DNA of 64,000 bases from Citrobacter youngae ATCC 29220 (GTDB taxonomy: Bacteria > Pseudomonadota > Gammaproteobacteria > Enterobacterales > Enterobacteriaceae), in the NCBI RefSeq assembly GCF_000155975.1, contig NZ_GG730299.1, forward strand, positions 1,336,734 to 1,400,733, written 5' to 3'. Below, piece after piece: positions 27,452 to 35,035 of the stretch (position 1 is its first letter; every line of letters begins with the position of its first letter). A program made the translations under genes and the position numbers. The notes beneath the pieces are model-generated. The model worked only from the letters and a program-made list of their open reading frames with translations. It was not told the DNA's origin and searched no databases.

Positions 27452-28456
27452 ATGAACAACAAAACCATCATCCTCACCGGCGATCGTCCTACTGGCCCGC
27501 TGCACCTTGGCCATTATGTTGGGTCGCTGCGTCAACGCGCCGCGCTACAGCACGATTATCAACAGTTTATACTGGTCGCAGACCTGCAAGGGTTGACGGA
27601 TAACGGCAGCACGCCGCAAAAGATCCAAAACAACATTCCCGAAGTGCTGGCTGACTATCTCGCCGCGGGTATAGACCCCTCACTCACTACCGTCTGTCTG
27701 CAATCAGCATTACCCGCCCTTGCCGAACTGACCGCACTTTATATGAACATCGTTACCGTGGCGCGCGTGGAGCGTAATCCTACGGTCAAAAACGAAATTG
27801 CGCAGAAAGGGTTCGCACGCTCGTTACCGGTTGGCTTTCTGGTCTATCCCATCAGCCAGGCGGCAGATATCACGGCCTTCAAAGCTGAAGTGGTTCCCGT
27901 CGGCGACGATCAGTTGCCAATGATCGAACAGACCAATGAAATCGTGCATAAAATGAATAGCCTGTTACCAACGCCAGTATTGACGCATTGTAAAGCGTTG
28001 CTGAGTGCAACCAGCCGTCTGCCCGGTATCGACGGTAACGCCAAAATGTCGAAATCACTTGGTAATACAATTCTGTTGTCCGCCAGCGAGGAAACTATTC
28101 ATCGCGCCGTCAGCGCAATGTACACCGACCCTAACCATTTAAAAGTGTCCGATCCGGGGCAGATTGACGGCAATATGGTATTCACCTACCTCGACGCGTT
28201 TCATCCAGATAAAATAAAAGTAGCGGAGATGAAAGCGCACTATCAGCGCGGCGGATTAGGTGACAGGGCATGCAAAAATGAGCTGGAGATGTGCTTGCAA
28301 GAACTCATCGCACCGATGCGTGAACGCCGGGCAACCTATATTCAGGATAAAGGCATGCTGATGGCGATGCTGAAAAAAGGGAGCGAACAGGCCCACGAAG
28401 TCACACAGCAGACATTAAGAGAAGTGAAACAAGGCCTGGGTTTACCGGTGTTCTGA
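27452..28456 (+). CDS. trpS2: TrpS2, second tryptophanyl-tRNA synthetase
   Basis: Class I tryptophan-tRNA ligase, 334 residues from ATG 27452 (MNNKTIILTGDRPTGPLHLGHYVGSL, AAGGAG 8 bases upstream). The HIGH-type motif is LHLGHYVG near residue 18; the KMSKS motif is NAKMSKSLGNTI near 200; GDDQLPMIEQTNEI is the Trp/AMP pocket. It differs from housekeeping TrpS, and second copies in other bacteria often tolerate Trp analogues such as indolmycin. Controlled by an attenuator that reads Trp-tRNA charging. Confidence 0.92.
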   Translation: MNNKTIILTGDRPTGPLHLGHYVGSLRQRAALQHDYQQFILVADLQGLTDNGSTPQKIQNNIPEVLADYLAAGIDPSLTTVCLQSALPALAELTALYMNIVTVARVERNPTVKNEIAQKGFARSLPVGFLVYPISQAADITAFKAEVVPVGDDQLPMIEQTNEIVHKMNSLLPTPVLTHCKALLSATSRLPGIDGNAKMSKSLGNTILLSASEETIHRAVSAMYTDPNHLKVSDPGQIDGNMVFTYLDAFHPDKIKVAEMKAHYQRGGLGDRACKNELEMCLQELIAPMRERRATYIQDKGMLMAMLKKGSEQAHEVTQQTLREVKQGLGLPVF

Positions 28457-28632
28457 ACACCAATCGCAATGTAAAAAAATGGGGCGTGGAACCGTATCAC
28501 TCTCGCCAGACCTATGCCTGTTGGTTTGTGCCATCAGGCGTATCCCCATCAGTCATTGCCCATCAGATGGAACATGAGGTACAAGGTTTTCAAACCATAC
28601 TCAACCAGAATGACTCCTGGCAAGCATTGTGA
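28457..28632 (+). pseudogene. Remnant of a phage-type tyrosine recombinase (integrase C-terminus)
   Basis: Directly after the trpS2 stop an open frame without a start codon reads EPYHSRQTYACWFV, PSGVSPSVIAHQMEHE and ends at TGA 28630. This aligns with the integrase C-terminal box (RHTYACWLL...GANPSFIASQMGHE), including the Arg of the R-H-R triad, but box His is replaced (RQT) and the catalytic Tyr region is lost. It is a decayed tail, not a gene. It lies about 0.75 kb before the tRNA-Val pair, a common integration site. Confidence 0.65.
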
Positions 28633-28892
28633 AAATTCTTCTTCATTGGTCTGATTTCCTGCCCCGCTGGCTCTATCACTTCCCAACAAATCCAACATTC
28701 AGGGCAGACATTATTGATATGTTGCATTATTTCAAGCTCATTTGTACATCGAATTACCACACCACTATCATGAAGCCATTCTGTGGCGATAGTTTCAACC
28801 TCGGCTGAATCATCACGTTCCCGCGATTCCTGAATGCAAATGACCCCCTTTCGGTTTTTAATAGCATTCACATAATAGGCCAAATCAATCAT
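28590..28892 (-). CDS. Hypothetical protein, 100 residues
   Basis: Unrecognised frame on the strand opposite the integrase remnant and overlapping it by 43 bases. The product starts MIDLAYYVNAIKNRKGVICI and carries three cysteines in VCPECWICWEV plus His/Cys near the C-terminus (NFHNACQES). A weak GAAAAAG ribosome-site-like stretch precedes the ATG. Composition differs from the neighbouring core genes, as expected in element debris. It may be a real small gene or chance. Confidence 0.35.
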   Translation of the reverse strand: MIDLAYYVNAIKNRKGVICIQESRERDDSAEVETIATEWLHDSGVVIRCTNELEIMQHINNVCPECWICWEVIEPAGQEIRPMKKNFHNACQESFWLSMV

Positions 28893-29366
28893 ATCTTTTT
28901 CATCGGATTAAAAATTAATGGCAAGGAATATACCCCAATACAGCTTCATGCGCAGTATCGCTTCGGTAAGTGGGGTTTGAGCATACAGGCGACAATGAGT
29001 CTCGCGGCAAACTGAAAAAATGTGGTTACGCTTAAGTTTTTCAATGGTATGGCCGCTACTAAGAGAGAGTGAGATGTAACTATCTTATTATTGTGCCTCA
29101 TTATAAAAAGTTCGAATTCTCTTCTTTGCGCCTGTCCGGGTCCGTGCCCGTGCAGGCTTTTTTTTACACCGGCTTTTCAGATATCAGTGACCCGTCCTGC
29201 CCATCGGCACAGCCTGAATAAAAAACACGCTGCAAAATCAACAAAATATAATCAACTTGCTTAATTACTCTGCAATCGCGTGAGATCGGGAAGAAAAATG
29301 CCATTTCCCTCTTGCCTCATTCGGTCTGTGCCGCTAATATTCGTCCCCGTTGTCACCTACAACGTT
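28893..29366. other. 474-base gap before the tRNA-Val genes
   Basis: No convincing gene. Contains the terminator-like hairpin at 29130-29165 and an AT-rich stretch (29215-29280) suited to a tRNA promoter. Likely scar sequence from the element that left the integrase tail. Confidence 0.5.
29130..29165 (+). terminator. Terminator-like hairpin upstream of valV
   Basis: GCCTG / CAGGC (29130-29134/29153-29157) with an inner CGGG/CCCG stem, followed by eight T. No gene of clear identity precedes it on this strand, so it may end an unseen small transcript. Confidence 0.6.
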
Positions 29367-29443
29367 GCGTTCATAGCTCAGTTGGTTAGAGCACCACCTT
29401 GACATGGTGGGGGTCGTTGGTTCGAGTCCAATTGAACGCACCA
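29367..29443 (+). tRNA. valV: tRNA-Val (anticodon GAC)
   Basis: 77-nt gene starting GCGTTCATAGCTCAG, anticodon loop TTGACAT, T-arm GGTTCGAGTCC and encoded CCA end. Acceptor arms GCGTTCA / TGAACGC pair. First of a tandem pair separated by 4 bases; matches E. coli valV. Confidence 0.97.
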
Positions 29444-29447
29444 TATT

Positions 29448-29524
29448 GCGTCCGTAGCTCAGTTGGTTAGAGCACCACCTTGACATGGTGGGGGTCGGTG
29501 GTTCGAGTCCACTCGGACGCACCA
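29448..29524 (+). tRNA. valW: tRNA-Val (anticodon GAC)
   Basis: 77-nt gene starting GCGTCCGTAGCTCAG with the same anticodon arm as valV but compensating changes in the acceptor and T stems (GCGTCCG / CGGACGC), and CCA end. Matches valW; the pair is processed from one precursor. In S. enterica this locus borders the SPI-2 secretion genes. Confidence 0.97.
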
Positions 29525-29742
29525 TATCATATCTCTTTGATTTGGTGCTTTTCCTCTTATTTTTATTTTCAATTTCACTCTGCTCTCGCTGCCGTTCTCG
29601 TCAGTTTCGAAATTCTTGCTGTCTATCCCGTTTGTCTCCTGCGCCGTTATCGACCACACTTATTCTGCTTCGCTTGTTTTCGGCACCCCGTCAGCACAGA
29701 ACATCGATCACAGGGCATAAAAATAATATCAGGTGGATAATG

Positions 29743-31350
29743 ATGAACAAGATCGCTATCGTCGGTACGGGACCGACAGGAATCTATACGTTACTCGCGC
29801 TTCTCAAGCATCAAACCCCGCTGTCAATTAGCCTCTACGAACAATCAAATGAAGCTGGGGTAGGCATGCCCTATAGCGACGAGGAAAACTCGCGATTGAT
29901 GCTGGCAAATATCGCCAGTATTGAAATACCCCCCATTACCTCTTCTTATCTCGACTGGTTGCGTCAACAGAGTGTGGAACATTTAGCACGCTATGGCGTG
30001 GAACACGCCTCACTGCATGACCGACAATTTTTGCCGCGAATTCTGCTTGGCGAATATTTTCGTGACCAGTTTCTAAGCCTTGTCGATATTGCCAGCCAAC
30101 AAGGGTTTAGCATTCGCGTACATGAGTCCTGTCAGGTCAAGGATGTCAAAGCCACAACGGATGGCGTTGTTATTTATAGCGATCATAACGACGTGGAACA
30201 CGTTGATCTCGCCGTCATCGCCACAGGCCACGTCTGGCCTGATGCGCAGAGCGCATCGCGCACCTTTTTCCCTAGCCCGTGGACTGGCTTGATGGAGGCA
30301 AAAATTCCGGCATGCCGCGTAGGAATCCTCGGGACGTCCCTGAGCGCTATCGACGCAGCGATGGCCGTCGTGGTACAACACGGCCGGTTTGTATCGGATG
30401 ATATGCAGGGAATTCATTTCGAAAGAAATGAAGGCAGTGAGGATCTCAGGATTGTACTCATGTCCCGATCCGGCATTCTGCCGGAAGCCGATTTTTACTG
30501 CCCTCTCCCCTATGAACCGCTCACCGTTGTGACTGCCGACGCGCTGAAACAATGTATTGCTGATGGCGCCGCTGGGCTGCTGGACAGGGTCTTTACGCTT
30601 ATCGCCAAAGAAATTGCGCTGGCAGACCCTGACTGGAGCAAAGAAATCGCCCTCTCGTCACTAAACGCCGACAGCTTTACAGATGTCTGGTTCGCTGCAC
30701 GTAAAAAACACGATCCGTTTCGCTGGGCGGCAGCCAATCTGGAAGAAGTCGAGCGCAATAAACGTGACAAACACACGGTTGCCTGGCGTTATGCTATTCT
30801 GCGACTGCATGAGGCCGTACAGGAAATTGTCCCGTGGCTGGATGAGGAAGACAGAGAGCGGTTTAACAATGGGCTTGCTCGCGTCTTTATCGACAATTAT
30901 GCCGCCATCCCTTCACAGTCGATCCGCAGAATACTGGCTCTGCGTGAGGCCGGGATCCTGAATATTCGCGCGCTCGGTCAGGATTATCAGCTACGGCAAC
31001 AAGAAAAAATGACGGTGATACACGCTCAGGGCGAAATACATAAATTTGACGTTTTTATCGATGCCAGAGGCCAGAAAGCGTTAAAAATTAAAGATCTGCC
31101 CTTCCCGTCGCTACGGGATCAGCTTCAGTCCACAAACGATGAGATACCTGATGTCGGCGATGACTATACGCTGCAGGCGCCTGATATCGTCCGGGGCCGC
31201 ATTGCGCTCGCCGCACTGCCCTGGCTAATGCACGATCAACCGTTTGTGCAAGGGCTTACTGCCTGCGCAGAAATTGGGCATTGCATCGCGCAAGCCATTT
31301 CCCGGCCAGCCACGCGTCTTCGTCGTCGTTTACCCTATTACGAGGCTTAA
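29743..31350 (+). CDS. ydhS: YdhS, FAD/NAD(P)-binding protein
   Basis: Putative flavoprotein, 535 residues. The frame is open back into the tRNA genes, but the true start is ATG 29743 (or the adjacent ATG 29740): AGGTGG is 6 bases upstream and the Rossmann motif IAIVGTGPTGIYTLLALL then begins at residue 4. Further signatures are VGMPYSDEENSRLMLANI and ILGTSLSAIDAAMAV, the FAD-NAD(P)-binding family pattern. Substrate unknown. In E. coli ydhS also lies between valVW and ydhT. Confidence 0.92.
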   Translation: MNKIAIVGTGPTGIYTLLALLKHQTPLSISLYEQSNEAGVGMPYSDEENSRLMLANIASIEIPPITSSYLDWLRQQSVEHLARYGVEHASLHDRQFLPRILLGEYFRDQFLSLVDIASQQGFSIRVHESCQVKDVKATTDGVVIYSDHNDVEHVDLAVIATGHVWPDAQSASRTFFPSPWTGLMEAKIPACRVGILGTSLSAIDAAMAVVVQHGRFVSDDMQGIHFERNEGSEDLRIVLMSRSGILPEADFYCPLPYEPLTVVTADALKQCIADGAAGLLDRVFTLIAKEIALADPDWSKEIALSSLNADSFTDVWFAARKKHDPFRWAAANLEEVERNKRDKHTVAWRYAILRLHEAVQEIVPWLDEEDRERFNNGLARVFIDNYAAIPSQSIRRILALREAGILNIRALGQDYQLRQQEKMTVIHAQGEIHKFDVFIDARGQKALKIKDLPFPSLRDQLQSTNDEIPDVGDDYTLQAPDIVRGRIALAALPWLMHDQPFVQGLTACAEIGHCIAQAISRPATRLRRRLPYYEA

Positions 31351-31354
31351 CGCT

Positions 31355-32077
31355 ATGTCTGCTTCCATCCCCCTTTTTGCTGCCGGCAGTTTACGTCCGG
31401 CATTGACTCCGCTGATAAACCATTTCACGCGCATGACGGGAATAAACGTGAAGGTGGAATATGGCCCAGCCGGCTTATTGCGCGAGCGGATTGAAGCAGG
31501 TGAACCCTGTGCGCTGTTTGCTTCGGCCAATCGTTCACACCCGCAACACCTGCTGGCGCAGCATAACGCCATTGCTACGCACACCTTTAGCTGGAACCAG
31601 CTGGGTCTGGTTACCAACCGGAGCGGCGAATGGCTCGATTTACTGCTAAACCCGACCCTGCGCATTGGGACGTCCACGCCCGGCTGTGACCCTTCCGGAG
31701 ATTATACCTGGGCATTTTTTGACAAGATGGACGCACTGGAGCCGGGTCTCGGACAACAGCTTCGGGAACGAGCCGTTCCTCTGGTAGGCGGTCGCGACAC
31801 GGTGAAGATCCCGCCGGGAGAACTGGCCAGCGCCTGGATCCTGCGTCAGGAGCTGGCCGATCTGTTTATCGGCTACGCGCATTATGCCAAAACGCTCCGC
31901 GCACTTCCCGGCGTTCGCTATGTGGCGATTCCGACCGAATATAACATTGAGTGTGAATACCAGCTGGCGGTGCTGGAAGCGTCAAAAGACGTTCTGGCGC
32001 TGGTTGAATTTATGCTCGGCCACGACGGCCAGGAATTTCTTACCGCCGCTGGTTTTTTACCTCTTCGCGGCGAATAG
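31355..32077 (+). CDS. ModA/WtpA-like oxyanion-binding protein without signal peptide
   Basis: Molybdate/tungstate-binding-protein-like domain of 240 residues. From ATG 31355 it starts MSASIPLFAAGSLRPALTPL, which is where mature periplasmic ModA begins (FAAASL), so there is no export signal and the product should be cytosolic. Other ligand-loop features: GPAGLLRERIEAGEPC, GTSTPGCDPSGDYTWAFFD and the C-terminal FMLGHDGQEFLTAAGFLP. It starts 4 bases after ydhS and overlaps the 3' end of the convergent ABC ATPase gene by 38 bases. A metal chaperone or sensor role is an inference. Confidence 0.82.
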   Translation: MSASIPLFAAGSLRPALTPLINHFTRMTGINVKVEYGPAGLLRERIEAGEPCALFASANRSHPQHLLAQHNAIATHTFSWNQLGLVTNRSGEWLDLLLNPTLRIGTSTPGCDPSGDYTWAFFDKMDALEPGLGQQLRERAVPLVGGRDTVKIPPGELASAWILRQELADLFIGYAHYAKTLRALPGVRYVAIPTEYNIECEYQLAVLEASKDVLALVEFMLGHDGQEFLTAAGFLPLRGE

Positions 32078-32816
32078 AAAATAGCGGCGCAATAAACGGC
32101 GTCTGGTAATTTTCCACCTTCAGTTTTCGCAGCGGTAATCCATAGGCCTCGGACAGATTCTCTTCCGTTACGATGCTGTCCGTCGGCCCTGCCAGCCACT
32201 TGCCATCAGGAAGCAGCAGCAGAGTATGCGTGGCTATCTGTAGCGCATGCAGCGGGTCGTGGGTTGAAAACAAAACGCTGCAACCTTGTTGGCGAGCCAG
32301 ATCGCTGATGAGCTGTAGCACCACCTGCTGATTGGCGAGATCCAGCGCGGAACACGGTTCATCAAGCAATAACGTCTGACACTCCGTGACCAGCGCCCGG
32401 GCGATCATCACCAGCTGTTGTTGCCCGCCAGAGAGTGAACCAAACGAGCAGGCGGCAAGATGTGCGATATGGAGTTGCTCCAGCGCCTGCGCCGCCCTTT
32501 TTTGATCCTGCTGGCTGGGTTGCGCAAATAGCTTCACGTGCTGCGCCCGCCCCATCAGCACCACATCGCTGACCGTATAGGGAAACGGCAGATGACAATG
32601 CTGCGCCACAATCCCTATACCACCGTCATTGTCAATGTTGCCGCCCAAAGCAGGCCGCGTGCCGGTTAGCGTATCAAGCAGCGTAGTTTTACCCAGACCG
32701 TTACGTCCCAGCACCGCCCAGACCTCACCTTTGCGGCAACAGAAGGTCAGCGGATCGAATAACGGCGCGCGGTACCCATAAGTCAGCTGATTTACGCACA
32801 GTGCAACAGATTTCAT
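32040..32816 (-). CDS. ABC transporter ATPase (MolC/FepC-like)
   Basis: Cytoplasmic ATPase of a type II (BtuCD-like) importer, 258 residues. Walker A GRNGLGKTTLLDTL near residue 38, Q-loop IVAQHCHLPFP, signature LSGGQQQLVMIARAL near 130, Walker B TLLLDEPCSALD, switch His in FSTHDPLHAL. Its ATG overlaps the permease stop by 4 bases (translational coupling). A ModE-like operator upstream of the operon suggests molybdate/tungstate rather than iron; by fold alone ferric-siderophore or cobalamin would also fit. Confidence 0.88.
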   Translation of the reverse strand: MKSVALCVNQLTYGYRAPLFDPLTFCCRKGEVWAVLGRNGLGKTTLLDTLTGTRPALGGNIDNDGGIGIVAQHCHLPFPYTVSDVVLMGRAQHVKLFAQPSQQDQKRAAQALEQLHIAHLAACSFGSLSGGQQQLVMIARALVTECQTLLLDEPCSALDLANQQVVLQLISDLARQQGCSVLFSTHDPLHALQIATHTLLLLPDGKWLAGPTDSIVTEENLSEAYGLPLRKLKVENYQTPFIAPLFSIRREEVKNQRR

Positions 32817-33817
32817 TGTTTCCTCCGGCGGCTGTTGCGGATGAGTAAAAAAGCAAACAGCGGTGCGCCAAACAATGCGGTGATGATCCCCAGCGGGATC
32901 TCCGCAGGCATCAGGGTGCGCGCAATATCATCCACTACAATCATAAAACCGCCCCCCAGCCAGAAGGCGCAAGGGAGCAACCGACGATGATCGACGCCCA
33001 CCAGCAAACGCGCCAGATGCGGGATAACCAGCCCGACCCAGGCAATACTGCCGCTGACCGCCACCTGGGCGGCGACTAAAAAGGCGCAGCACACCAGCAC
33101 GCTGCGCCGCAGAGGAACCACCGCCACGCCCAGCGCTTTGGCATCTTTATCATTGAGCGATAACAGATTTATACGCCAGCGCAACTGATACAAAACCGTC
33201 GCGGCGACACCCACAGGAATCGCCAACAGCAGGACTTTATGCCAGTTGGCCGTGGCAAAACTGCCCAGCAGCCAGAACACGATATTGGGTAACGTCTCTT
33301 CGGTATCCGCCTGATACTGAATCAGACTCACCAGCGCGGCAAAGAAACCGCTCAAAATGATGCCCGACAGGATCAGCACCAGCGTATTCTCCAGCCCCTG
33401 CAACGCCGCGATGGCATACACCAGAATCAGCGCCGTCAGACCGAATAAAAACGTTGATCCCATCATCAGCCACGGCGACAAGCCGAGCAGGATAGCCAGC
33501 GTACCGCCAAAAGCGGCCCCCGACGTCACCCCGATAATATGCGGATCGACCAGCGGATTATGAAATACCCCCTGCAGCGTCGCGCCGCATAACCCTAACG
33601 CGCCCCCCGCCAGTAACGCGATCAGAATACGCGGCAGCCTGACCGTCCAGACAATCTGGCTGGCGATCCCGGCGTCATCGCTATAGTGCGTCAGGTGATA
33701 AAATACCTCACGTAACGACAGCGGATATTGCCCGAGGCACAGCGAACTGACGCCCAGTAATAAGACCACCGCCATTAGCAGCGGCTGCTGGGGTAAAATG
33801 CGGTTACTTAGCTGCAT
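32813..33817 (-). CDS. ABC transporter permease (MolB/FecCD-like)
   Basis: Inner-membrane permease of the BtuC/FecCD family, 334 residues and about 10 helices. Conserved segments: RLPRILIALLAGGALGLCGATLQGVFHNPLVDPHIIGVTSGAAFGG, and VSGSIAWVGLVIPHLARLLVGVDHRRLLPCAFWLGG, which carries the ATPase-contact L-loop. It starts 14 bases inside the binding-protein gene. H. influenzae MolB, a molybdate/tungstate permease, belongs to this family. Confidence 0.9.
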   Translation of the reverse strand: MQLSNRILPQQPLLMAVVLLLGVSSLCLGQYPLSLREVFYHLTHYSDDAGIASQIVWTVRLPRILIALLAGGALGLCGATLQGVFHNPLVDPHIIGVTSGAAFGGTLAILLGLSPWLMMGSTFLFGLTALILVYAIAALQGLENTLVLILSGIILSGFFAALVSLIQYQADTEETLPNIVFWLLGSFATANWHKVLLLAIPVGVAATVLYQLRWRINLLSLNDKDAKALGVAVVPLRRSVLVCCAFLVAAQVAVSGSIAWVGLVIPHLARLLVGVDHRRLLPCAFWLGGGFMIVVDDIARTLMPAEIPLGIITALFGAPLFAFLLIRNSRRRKQ

Positions 33818-34859
33818 CAGACTGCCAGTTCACACGATAAAAACGCTGATAGTAGTCCTGCGCCCGCGCATCGACATCCACATCTTTATAGGCGTCCGGA
33901 TACAGTTTTTTGGCCATCCACAGTTCACCTATCGCCAACGCCTCCGGCATCGGATAGCCCCAGGCTTTGGCGTATTCGGGCATCAACCAGACGCGATGAT
34001 TTTTTACAGCGTCGATCCCCTGCCAGTTGGGATCGTTTTGGATCTCAGTGACCACCTGCGGGTAACGGTCCTGGACAAAAATCACCTGCGGATTCCATGC
34101 CAATACCTGCTCCAGCGAGACCTGACGTGCGCCTTTCACACTGGCAGCCGCCACGTTTAGCCCACCCGCATGCTGCATCATCAGTCCCGTATACTTCCCG
34201 GAGCCGTAGGTCATCAGGTCCGGGTTAGCCATATAAATACGCACCTTTTGCGCATCAGGAATGTTGGCAACTGGCGCATTGAATTTTGCCCGCGCCGCAA
34301 AAACGTAGTCGATTAACGCCTCGGCCTGCGGTTTGCGTCCTACCACATCCGCAATCAGGCGAATCCCCTGCTTTAACCCCTCGTTATACACCTGCTCTTC
34401 ATCGGCCATGGTCGGATTCATTTTATTCTGCTGACCGGCAGCATCCTGGCGCAATGAGATAGCCACAACCGGAATACCGGCATTCTGAATCTGCTGGATC
34501 ATCTCCGCAGGGGCGTAGTTGGCAACAAAGACGACCTGTGGGTGAATCGCCAGCAGGCTTTCAATATTCACATGGGTGAGATCGCCCGGCGTCGGCAATG
34601 TCGCTATCGTCGGCATAAAGCGCGCGAACTCAGGCCCAAGCTGTTTTTTCCAGCTCGACATCACGCCAACAATGTCCTGCTGCGCATTGAGCTGGACCAG
34701 AATATTCAGCGTCTGGTGTTGCAGCACGACGACTTTGTCCACATGGTCAGGAATCGTGACCTGACGACCAAGCTGGTCGGTGATCGTACGGTCGGCCTGG
34801 GCAGAAAATGCAAACAACATACTGGCGCAAACCAGCACAAAAGAACGGAGAGTGAACAT
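33804..34859 (-). CDS. Periplasmic substrate-binding protein (MolA/FepB-like)
   Basis: Class III (helical-backbone) binding protein, 351 residues. Signal peptide MFTLRSFVLVCASMLFAFSAQA, no lipobox. The TroA/BtuF-type fold is seen in RTITDQLGRQVTIPDHVDKVVVLQ, NIESLLAIHPQVVFVANYAPAEMI and SLEQVLAWNPQVIFVQDRYP. First gene of a three-gene operon with permease and ATPase. Together with the ModE-like site, the best guess is molybdate/tungstate uptake as by MolABC; iron-chelate uptake is the alternative. Confidence 0.87.
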   Translation of the reverse strand: MFTLRSFVLVCASMLFAFSAQADRTITDQLGRQVTIPDHVDKVVVLQHQTLNILVQLNAQQDIVGVMSSWKKQLGPEFARFMPTIATLPTPGDLTHVNIESLLAIHPQVVFVANYAPAEMIQQIQNAGIPVVAISLRQDAAGQQNKMNPTMADEEQVYNEGLKQGIRLIADVVGRKPQAEALIDYVFAARAKFNAPVANIPDAQKVRIYMANPDLMTYGSGKYTGLMMQHAGGLNVAAASVKGARQVSLEQVLAWNPQVIFVQDRYPQVVTEIQNDPNWQGIDAVKNHRVWLMPEYAKAWGYPMPEALAIGELWMAKKLYPDAYKDVDVDARAQDYYQRFYRVNWQSDAAK

Positions 34860-34887
34860 GGGATACCATCTGGATGAGAAGTAAAAG

Positions 34888-34911
34888 CGATATATATTAA
34901 ATTACATAACG
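34888..34911 (-). promoter_or_regulatory. ModE-like operator of the MolABC-like operon
   Basis: A 24-base element reading CGATATATATT at the left and TACATAACG at the right matches, at the same total length, the E. coli modA ModE site (CGTTATATT...TACATAACG, from memory), with identical right half. It lies 29 bases upstream of the binding-protein ATG, within the likely promoter. Molybdate- or tungstate-loaded ModE would repress here. Confidence 0.7.
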
Positions 34912-34983
34912 AAGTGACTGGCAACCCATTCCCGATGATTACCACGCGGTACACGAGGAAGATCAATTTATGCTGGCAAAAAT

Positions 34984-35014
34984 AAAGCCGACGGCAACGA
35001 GCACCGTCGGCTTT
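34984..35014 (-). terminator. Terminator of the GABA-transaminase gene
   Basis: AAAGCCGACGG / CCGTCGGCTTT, an 11-bp stem with a 9-base loop; on the minus strand it is followed by ATTTTTGCC, 22 bases past the transaminase stop. Confidence 0.9.
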
Positions 35015-35035
35015 CGTGGAGACTGCGTGACGGTA

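Noticed and set aside
28457..29524. SPI-2 type III secretion genes beside tRNA-Val
   Set aside because: None of the ssa/sse/ssr proteins appear anywhere in the window; only the ttr edge is present.
29485..29742. N-terminal extension of ydhS starting inside valW
   Set aside because: The frame is open but runs through the tRNA, has no ribosome site, and the real start with AGGTGG gives the family length and places the Rossmann motif at the N-terminus.
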